From the NCBI RefSeq assembly GCF_900172335.1, contig NZ_FWFX01000007.1:1-64000 (forward strand): a stretch of 64,000 nt of DNA. The letters run 5' to 3'. The position numbers and the translations under genes are program-made. Below, piece after piece: positions 58,241 to 64,000 of this stretch; the stretch's first letter is position 1, and each line of letters opens with the position of its first letter. The stretch is from Roseovarius albus (lineage in GTDB: Bacteria; Pseudomonadota; Alphaproteobacteria; Rhodobacterales; Rhodobacteraceae). The notes beneath the pieces are model-generated. The model was not told the DNA's origin and did no database searches. It was given only the letters and a program-made list of their open reading frames with translations.

Positions 58241-59278
58241 ATGGCTGAATTCTTGACGACCCCATTTGGGATTGCGGTACTGATCGTGGCACAGTGCTTG
58301 GCCGTGGTTGCGTTCGTGATGATCTCGCTGTTGTTCCTAGTTTACGGTGACCGCAAGATCTGGGCGGCTGTTCAGATGCGCCGCGGCCCCAATGTGGTAG
58401 GGGTCTACGGCCTGCTGCAATCGGTGGCTGACGCGCTGAAATATGTGGTCAAAGAGGTAGTGATCCCAGCGGGAGCCGACAAACCGGTGTTCATGCTGGC
58501 CCCAATGACCAGCTTTGTTTTGGCCATTATGGCTTGGGCTGTCATTCCGTTCAACGAAGGCTGGGTGCTCAGCGATATCAATGTTGCCATTCTGTTTGTG
58601 TTCGCGATGTCCTCGCTCGAGGTTTACGGCGTGATCATGGGTGGTTGGGCGTCAAACTCCAAATACGCTTTCCTTGGCTCGCTGCGCTCTGCCGCGCAGA
58701 TGATTTCTTATGAGGTCTCGCTGGGTTTGATCATCATTGGTGTGATCATTTCGACCGGTTCGATGAACTTCGGTGCCATCGTAGCCGCGCAAGACGGCGA
58801 TTGGGGGCTTTTCAACTGGTATTGGCTACCGCACTTCCCGATGGTGTTCTTGTTCTTCATCTCGGCATTGGCTGAAACCAACCGTCCGCCGTTTGACCTG
58901 CCAGAAGCGGAGTCGGAACTGGTGGCGGGCTATCAGGTGGAATACTCCTCGACACCCTTCCTGTTGTTCATGGCCGGGGAATATATTGCGATCTTCCTGA
59001 TGTGTGCGCTGATGTCGCTGCTGTTCTTTGGTGGCTGGCTGTCACCCATTCCGGGGCTGCCCGATGGCGTGTTGTGGATGGTGGCGAAGATGGCGTTCTT
59101 CTTCTTTATCTTCGCCATGGTCAAGGCGATCACCCCGCGCTATCGCTATGACCAGTTGATGCGGATCGGCTGGAAAGTGTTCCTGCCGCTGTCCATTGGC
59201 TGGGTGGTGATCGTGTCGTTCCTGGCAAAATTCGAGGTGCTTGGCGGCTTCTGGGCCCGCTGGGCGATTGGGGGATAA
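58241..59278 (+). CDS. nuoH: NADH-quinone oxidoreductase subunit H
   Basis: The 345-residue membrane subunit has eight helices and the quinone-tunnel loops: [40 protein letters not shown] and the acidic loop [20 protein letters not shown]. It joins the peripheral arm to the membrane arm and forms the quinone entry. A 111-bp gap separates it from nuoG. Confidence 0.97.
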   Translation: MAEFLTTPFGIAVLIVAQCLAVVAFVMISLLFLVYGDRKIWAAVQMRRGPNVVGVYGLLQSVADALKYVVKEVVIPAGADKPVFMLAPMTSFVLAIMAWAVIPFNEGWVLSDINVAILFVFAMSSLEVYGVIMGGWASNSKYAFLGSLRSAAQMISYEVSLGLIIIGVIISTGSMNFGAIVAAQDGDWGLFNWYWLPHFPMVFLFFISALAETNRPPFDLPEAESELVAGYQVEYSSTPFLLFMAGEYIAIFLMCALMSLLFFGGWLSPIPGLPDGVLWMVAKMAFFFFIFAMVKAITPRYRYDQLMRIGWKVFLPLSIGWVVIVSFLAKFEVLGGFWARWAIGG

Positions 59279-59281
59279 TCC

Positions 59282-59776
59282 ATGACACAGATCGATTATA
59301 ACCGGGCCGCGGGCTATTTCCTGCTCAAGGATTTCATCAAGGGCTTTCAACTGGGGCTGAAATACTTCTTTGCTCCCAAGGCGACGCTGAACTACCCCCA
59401 TGAAAAGGGGCCGCTGTCACCACGTTTTCGGGGTGAACATGCGCTGCGCCGCTATCCCAATGGCGAGGAACGCTGTATTGCCTGTAAACTGTGCGAGGCG
59501 ATCTGCCCGGCGCAGGCGATTACCATCGATGCCGAGCCGCGCGATGACGGCAGCCGCCGCACCACGCGCTATGACATCGACATGACGAAATGCATTTATT
59601 GCGGATTCTGCCAAGAGGCCTGCCCAGTAGATGCCATCGTCGAAGGGCCGAACTTTGAGTTTGCCACCGAAACCCGCGAAGAGCTGTTTTACGATAAGGA
59701 AAAACTGCTCGACAACGGAGAACGTTGGGAGGCCGAGATTGCCCGCAATCTGGAAATGGATGCACCGTACCGATGA
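59282..59776 (+). CDS. nuoI: NADH-quinone oxidoreductase subunit I
   Basis: The 164-residue ferredoxin-like subunit has two [4Fe-4S] motifs, [20 protein letters not shown] and [20 protein letters not shown], holding clusters N6a and N6b. The N-terminal helix ([19 protein letters not shown]) anchors it on the membrane face near NuoH. It starts three bases after nuoH and its end overlaps the next gene. Confidence 0.97.
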   Translation: MTQIDYNRAAGYFLLKDFIKGFQLGLKYFFAPKATLNYPHEKGPLSPRFRGEHALRRYPNGEERCIACKLCEAICPAQAITIDAEPRDDGSRRTTRYDIDMTKCIYCGFCQEACPVDAIVEGPNFEFATETREELFYDKEKLLDNGERWEAEIARNLEMDAPYR

Positions 59777-60186
59777 CCGATCCTAAAAACCCTTTTGAAC
59801 AAATGATGGCGCAGGCGCAGGAGATGGCGAAAAGCCTGAACCCGACGCTCGAGTCGTTTTCACCCAAAGGGTTTGAAAAGCTGTGGCCCACCATGCCCAA
59901 GGAATTCATGGAAATGAGTTTCGGCAAAGGGGTCAACAAGGACGGTCTGGACGCCAAGACGCGCATGCTTCTGACGCTTGCTGGTCTGACCATGCTGGGG
60001 GCGCAGAGCGACAGCCAGATCCGCCTGACAGTGCGCCACGCCCTTGAGGCTGGTGCCACCAAAGATGAAATTGCTGAAACCATTGCCCATATGGCGATGT
60101 TTGCTGGCATCCCATCCATGAACCGCGCGATGGATTACGCGCGCGAGGTTCTGGATGAGGCCGAGCCAAAAGACAAAGAGGGATAA
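59773..60186 (+). CDS. Carboxymuconolactone decarboxylase / AhpD-like protein in nuo operon
   Basis: The ATG overlaps the nuoI stop (ATGA). The 137-residue helical protein shows [40 protein letters not shown] and [20 protein letters not shown], the CMD pattern. The CxxC of peroxidase-type AhpD is absent, so it is not an obvious thiol peroxidase. Why it sits between nuoI and nuoJ is unknown. Confidence 0.85.
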   Translation: MTDPKNPFEQMMAQAQEMAKSLNPTLESFSPKGFEKLWPTMPKEFMEMSFGKGVNKDGLDAKTRMLLTLAGLTMLGAQSDSQIRLTVRHALEAGATKDEIAETIAHMAMFAGIPSMNRAMDYAREVLDEAEPKDKEG

Positions 60187-60188
60187 CC

Positions 60189-60791
60189 ATGGCCGCATTC
60201 TGTTTCTATCTGTTTGCGATCTGTCTGTTGACCGGGGGGCTCTTCACCGTGATCAGCCGCAACCCGGTGCATTCGGTGCTGTGGCTGATCTTGTCCTTTT
60301 TGAGCGCGGCGGGGCTGTTTGTCCTGCTTGGGGCGGAATTCGTCGCGATGCTACTGATCATCGTTTACGTTGGCGCGGTCGCGGTGCTGTTCCTGTTCGT
60401 GGTGATGATGCTGGACATCGATTTTGCCGAACTCAAAGCTGAGATGGCGAAATACATGCCGCTGGCGCTACTGATCGGGATCGTATTGCTAATGCAGTTT
60501 GGCATGGTCTTAGGTGCGTGGCACGAATCCGAGGGGGCAGACGCCGCACGTCAGGCCATAGTACCAGAAGGCGTGGAAAATACCGCCGCACTTGGATTGC
60601 TGATCTACGACAAATACTTTCTGCTGTTTCAGCTGTCAGGTTTGATCCTGCTGGTGGCAATGATTGGTGCGATTGTACTGACTCTGCGCCACCGCAAGGA
60701 TGTCAAACGTCAGGATGTGCTGGCGCAGATGTACCGCGATCCGGCCAAAGCGATGGAGTTGAAAGACGTCAAACCGGGGCAGGGGCTGTGA
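60189..60791 (+). CDS. nuoJ: NADH-quinone oxidoreductase subunit J
   Basis: The 200-residue membrane subunit has five hydrophobic helices, including the pi-bulge helix region [20 protein letters not shown] that couples quinone chemistry to proton movement. The C-terminal cytoplasmic tail ([20 protein letters not shown]) is typical of alphaproteobacteria. Its stop is 3 bp before the next small ORF. Confidence 0.96.
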   Translation: MAAFCFYLFAICLLTGGLFTVISRNPVHSVLWLILSFLSAAGLFVLLGAEFVAMLLIIVYVGAVAVLFLFVVMMLDIDFAELKAEMAKYMPLALLIGIVLLMQFGMVLGAWHESEGADAARQAIVPEGVENTAALGLLIYDKYFLLFQLSGLILLVAMIGAIVLTLRHRKDVKRQDVLAQMYRDPAKAMELKDVKPGQGL

Positions 60792-60793
60792 TC

Positions 60794-61183
60794 ATGAGAG
60801 CTTATCTGAACATCACAAATAAGATTGTCGCGGCGCTTTCTGCCCTACTGATAGCAAGCCATGTGTCTGCCGCGGAAGATGAGATTTTGAACCCGCTCGA
60901 TGTTGTGAACCAGCATTTCGAAGCGGCGAGTAAGGATTTCGGTGATGGCATGGTGCAATTGCACAGCCGCAAAGAGGGGGCCGAAGGCACTGAGCATCTG
61001 ATTTATCATTTTGACTGCTCAGAAAAGAAATATGGGCTGGCTTATGAGGGCGCTGATGCCCCCACCAGCTTGCCCGAACTGCCCGATGAGCCACTTTCGC
61101 ATGGCTTCGCGGCGGATGATGCGGTTGCGCCACTGGCGCAACATACTTGTAGGAAACACGGATATCCCGGGCTGGAGTGGTAA
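60794..61183 (+). CDS. Secreted hypothetical protein in the nuo operon
   Basis: The 129-residue product has a signal peptide ([19 protein letters not shown]) and a mature domain with [40 protein letters not shown] and [18 protein letters not shown]; its two Cys may pair. It starts 3 bp after nuoJ and ends 4 bp before nuoK. It would be periplasmic. I recognise no family. Confidence 0.68.
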   Translation: MRAYLNITNKIVAALSALLIASHVSAAEDEILNPLDVVNQHFEAASKDFGDGMVQLHSRKEGAEGTEHLIYHFDCSEKKYGLAYEGADAPTSLPELPDEPLSHGFAADDAVAPLAQHTCRKHGYPGLEW

Positions 61184-61187
61184 GACG

Positions 61188-61493
61188 ATGATCGGACTTG
61201 AACATTACCTGACGGTGGCGGCGGCCCTGTTTGTCATCGGGATTTTCGGGCTCTTTCTGAACCGCAAGAACGTGATCATCCTGCTCATGTCGATCGAGCT
61301 GATGCTACTGTCGGTGAACATCAATCTCGTCGCCTTTTCGGCGCATCTTGGTGATCTGGTCGGGCAGATCTTTACCCTGTTTGTCTTGACGGTTGCCGCG
61401 GCTGAGGCGGCGATTGGCCTGGCGATCCTTGTCTGTTTCTTCCGCAATCGGGGCACGATTGCCGTGGAAGACGTGAATGTGATGAAAGGCTGA
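61188..61493 (+). CDS. nuoK: NADH-quinone oxidoreductase subunit K
   Basis: The 101-residue, three-helix membrane subunit has [20 protein letters not shown] with a buried Glu and [20 protein letters not shown] with the second, the two carboxylates of the proton path. Its length and layout match the family exactly. It is the short MrpC-like part of the membrane arm. Confidence 0.96.
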   Translation: MIGLEHYLTVAAALFVIGIFGLFLNRKNVIILLMSIELMLLSVNINLVAFSAHLGDLVGQIFTLFVLTVAAAEAAIGLAILVCFFRNRGTIAVEDVNVMKG

Positions 61494-61500
61494 GCATCCG

Positions 61501-63654
61501 ATGATTTACAAGATTATCCTCTTTGCGCCTCTCATCGGGGCCATCATCGCGGGCTTTGGCTGGCGGGTGATCGGCGACAAGGGTGCGCAGTGGCTAACCA
61601 CGGGCCTGCTGATGCTGGCGGCTTTGCTGAGCTGGGTTGTGTTCTTGCAGGGTGCAACCGAGGCCGAGGCCGTGCATATCATGACGTGGGTGCAGTCGGG
61701 CACGCTTGATACGTCATGGTCCATCCGTGTGGACCGGCTGACCACGATTATGTTGATTGTAATCAATACCGTGTCGGCCTTGGTGCATCTCTACTCTATG
61801 GGCTACATGGCGCATGATGAGAATTTTGGCGACAACGAGAGCTATCGGCCCCGGTTTTTCGCCTATCTGAGCCTCTTTACCTTTGCGATGCTGATGCTGG
61901 TGACCGCTGACAACCTGCTGCAGATGTTCTTCGGCTGGGAAGGGGTTGGTCTGGCTTCATATCTGTTGATCGGCTTTTATTTCCGTAAGCCTAGCGCCAA
62001 CGCGGCCGCGATCAAGGCTTTTGTCGTCAACCGTGTGGGTGACTTTGGTTTTGTTCTGGGTATTGCTGGTCTCTATTTCATGACCGACTCGATCAAGCTC
62101 GACGAGATCTTTGCCATGGCGCCGGAATTGGCGAACATGACATTGACGTTCTTGTGGGCTGACTGGAACGCTGCAAATGTGCTGGCCTTCCTGCTGTTCG
62201 TCGGAGCGATGGGCAAGTCGGCACAGCTGTTCCTGCACACTTGGCTGCCGGATGCGATGGAAGGCCCAACGCCGGTATCGGCGCTGATCCACGCGGCGAC
62301 CATGGTCACGGCCGGGGTTTTCCTTGTCTGCCGCATGTCTCCACTCATGGAATACGCGCCTGAAGCCACGGGATTCATCACCTTCATCGGTGCGTCAACT
62401 GCGTTCTTTGCCGCCACCGTTGGTCTGGTGCAGAACGATATTAAGCGTGTGATCGCCTATTCAACGTGCTCGCAGCTGGGGTACATGTTCGTGGCCGCCG
62501 GTGTTGGGGTCTACTCAGTCGCGATGTTCCACCTGTTCACCCACGCGTTTTTCAAGGCGATGCTGTTCCTTGGGGCCGGTTCGGTCATCCACGGGATGCA
62601 CCACGAGCAGGACATGCGGAACTATGGCGGGCTGCGTAAAAAACTGCCCTATACCTTCTGGGCGATGATGATCGGTACATTGGCTATCACCGGGGTCGGC
62701 ATCCCGCTGACCACCATTGGCTTTGCCGGTTTTCTATCCAAGGACGCGGTAATTGAAAGCGCCTATGCCGGCACAAACGGCGGCTATGCCTTCTGGATGC
62801 TGGTGATCGCGGCGTTGTTCACCAGCTTCTATAGCTGGCGTTTGATGTTCCTGACGTTTTATGGCGAGGCGCGCGGCGACAAGCATACGCATGAGCATGC
62901 CCATGAAAGCCCAACTGTAATGTTGGTTCCGCTTGGCGTGTTGGCAATGGGTGCGGTGTTTGCGGGGATGCTTTGGTACAACGATTTCTTTGGCAAAACC
63001 GAGAAAGTCGCCAAGTTCTTTGATGTGCCTTACCACGCGGAGGAGCATCATGGGGAAGAGCACGGTGATGATCATGCTAAGGCGGATGATCATGGAGACG
63101 ATGCCGGGCATGATGATCATGCTGAAGAAACCAATGTTGCTGATAAAGCGGATGATCACGGCAAGGACGCCAAGCCCCACTATGTGCTGGCAGGTGAGCC
63201 CGGCGAAGGCGCGATCTATGCGGCGATGGGTAATGATGTTTTGAATGAAGCTCATTACGTACCCAAGTGGGTCAAAACGAGCCCGTTTATTGCCATGTTG
63301 ATCGGGTTTGTCATTGCCGTCTGGTTTTACATCTGGAACCCATCTCTGCCCGGTCGTCTGGCCGAGGTACAGCGGCCGCTGTACCTGTTCCTTTTGAACA
63401 AATGGTACTTTGACGAGATCTATGACTTTTTGTTTGTGCGTCCGGCCAAGCGTATCGCTCATTTCCTATGGAAACGCGGGGACGGAACAGTCATCGATGG
63501 CACGTTGAACGGCGTGGCCATGGGCATTGTGCCGTTCTTCACCCGTCTCGCTGGGCGGGCACAGTCAGGATATATCTTCACCTATGCCTTTGCGATGGTG
63601 ATCGGAATTGCGGTCTTTGTGACCTGGATGACGCTCAGCGGAGGGGCGCACTGA
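61501..63654 (+). CDS. nuoL: NADH-quinone oxidoreductase subunit L, with His/Asp-rich insert
   Basis: The 717-residue antiporter-like subunit has [40 protein letters not shown] and [20 protein letters not shown], with buried Lys and Glu of the proton channel. After the last conserved core helices, about residues 513-560 form a soluble segment with ten His and many Asp/Glu, preceded by a shorter [10 protein letters not shown] near 461. The C-terminal lateral-helix region follows. The insert is not needed for the family fold. Confidence 0.96.
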   Translation: MIYKIILFAPLIGAIIAGFGWRVIGDKGAQWLTTGLLMLAALLSWVVFLQGATEAEAVHIMTWVQSGTLDTSWSIRVDRLTTIMLIVINTVSALVHLYSMGYMAHDENFGDNESYRPRFFAYLSLFTFAMLMLVTADNLLQMFFGWEGVGLASYLLIGFYFRKPSANAAAIKAFVVNRVGDFGFVLGIAGLYFMTDSIKLDEIFAMAPELANMTLTFLWADWNAANVLAFLLFVGAMGKSAQLFLHTWLPDAMEGPTPVSALIHAATMVTAGVFLVCRMSPLMEYAPEATGFITFIGASTAFFAATVGLVQNDIKRVIAYSTCSQLGYMFVAAGVGVYSVAMFHLFTHAFFKAMLFLGAGSVIHGMHHEQDMRNYGGLRKKLPYTFWAMMIGTLAITGVGIPLTTIGFAGFLSKDAVIESAYAGTNGGYAFWMLVIAALFTSFYSWRLMFLTFYGEARGDKHTHEHAHESPTVMLVPLGVLAMGAVFAGMLWYNDFFGKTEKVAKFFDVPYHAEEHHGEEHGDDHAKADDHGDDAGHDDHAEETNVADKADDHGKDAKPHYVLAGEPGEGAIYAAMGNDVLNEAHYVPKWVKTSPFIAMLIGFVIAVWFYIWNPSLPGRLAEVQRPLYLFLLNKWYFDEIYDFLFVRPAKRIAHFLWKRGDGTVIDGTLNGVAMGIVPFFTRLAGRAQSGYIFTYAFAMVIGIAVFVTWMTLSGGAH

Positions 63655-64000
63655 TGGAATCTCATCTGCTGTCATTTGTTACGTTCATCCCGCTGGTCGC
63701 AGCCGCCATTCTGGCGATATTTCTGCGTGGTGAGGATGCAGCGGCGCAGAGCGTTGCCAAATGGGTTGCCCTTATCGCGACTTCGGCAACATTTCTGATC
63801 TCGCTGTTTATCCTGTTCGACTTTGACCCCAACAACACCGGTTTCCAGTTTGTCGAAACCCATGCGTGGATCTTTGGCTTGCAATACAAGATGGGCGTTG
63901 ACGGGATCAGTGTGCTGTTTGTGATGCTGACGACCTTCATGATGCCGTTGACGATCGCCGCATCTTGGCATGTCGAAAACCGCGTTAAGGAATACATGAT
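63654..64000 (+). CDS. nuoM: NADH-quinone oxidoreductase subunit M, 5' part
   Basis: The ATG overlaps the nuoL stop by one base. The first 115 residues or so are present before the window ends: [20 protein letters not shown], then [20 protein letters not shown] and [16 protein letters not shown], the start of the second antiporter-like subunit. The rest, and presumably nuoN, lie beyond the right edge. Confidence 0.95.
   Translation, partial: MESHLLSFVTFIPLVAAAILAIFLRGEDAAAQSVAKWVALIATSATFLISLFILFDFDPNNTGFQFVETHAWIFGLQYKMGVDGISVLFVMLTTFMMPLTIAASWHVENRVKEYM

Overview
The window looks like a chromosomal segment of a marine Rhodobacterales (Roseobacter-clade) alphaproteobacterium. The evidence is the infA-maf-RNase E/G-yacG-tRNA-Phe order, the DUF5337, DUF5333 and MAPEG genes embedded in a complex I operon, a full leucine (liu) catabolic cluster, an FnrL-type anaerobox at ompW and many TGATG/ATGA coupled starts. 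No genus can be given from the sequence alone.

Region 1 (1-7134) is accessory. Gene fragments lie at the left edge. A four-gene cassette follows: a lone family-3 solute-binding protein, divergent from a SpoIIE phosphatase/HATPase fusion, a STAS protein and a Na/Pi-type transporter with a PhoU-like tail. A 44-bp imperfect direct repeat brackets this cassette. To its right a tyrosine recombinase abuts the 3' end of tRNA-Phe, the usual arrangement for an integrated island.

Region 2 (7.2-19.4 kb, mostly minus strand) is core housekeeping: yacG, RNase E/G, maf, infA, a nitrilase-family hydrolase and a DUF4177 protein. It continues with a peptide-type ABC importer (binding protein and two permeases, no ATPase), a divergent M20 amidohydrolase, a glycosyltransferase, waaA and moaA.

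Region 3 (19.4-28.7 kb) holds a lipoprotein gene, an unusual palindromic TTGTAC box cluster, a small membrane ORF and a Tsx-like porin. A minus-strand operon follows: glmU-glmS-PNPOx-AlkD-DUF922, the last gene frameshifted. After it come a phosphoglycolate phosphatase-type HAD gene and a DegT aminotransferase.

Region 4 (28.7-40.9 kb) is leucine/isovalerate degradation: isovaleryl-CoA dehydrogenase, acyl-CoA synthetase, both methylcrotonyl-CoA carboxylase subunits, HMG-CoA lyase and methylglutaconyl-CoA hydratase. It is interrupted by several unrelated, partly AT-rich genes and by a minus-strand ompW block. A perfect inverted repeat precedes the dehydrogenase.

Region 5 (40.9-48.4 kb) is mixed: a cupredoxin and a DUF4142 protein, two AraC-family regulators, a sulfotransferase-like gene, a second M20 amidohydrolase, a methyltransferase and a short MetE-like protein.

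Region 6 (48.6-64.0 kb) is the nuo operon from nuoA to a truncated nuoM. Nine non-structural ORFs lie between the subunit genes, many translationally coupled to their neighbours.
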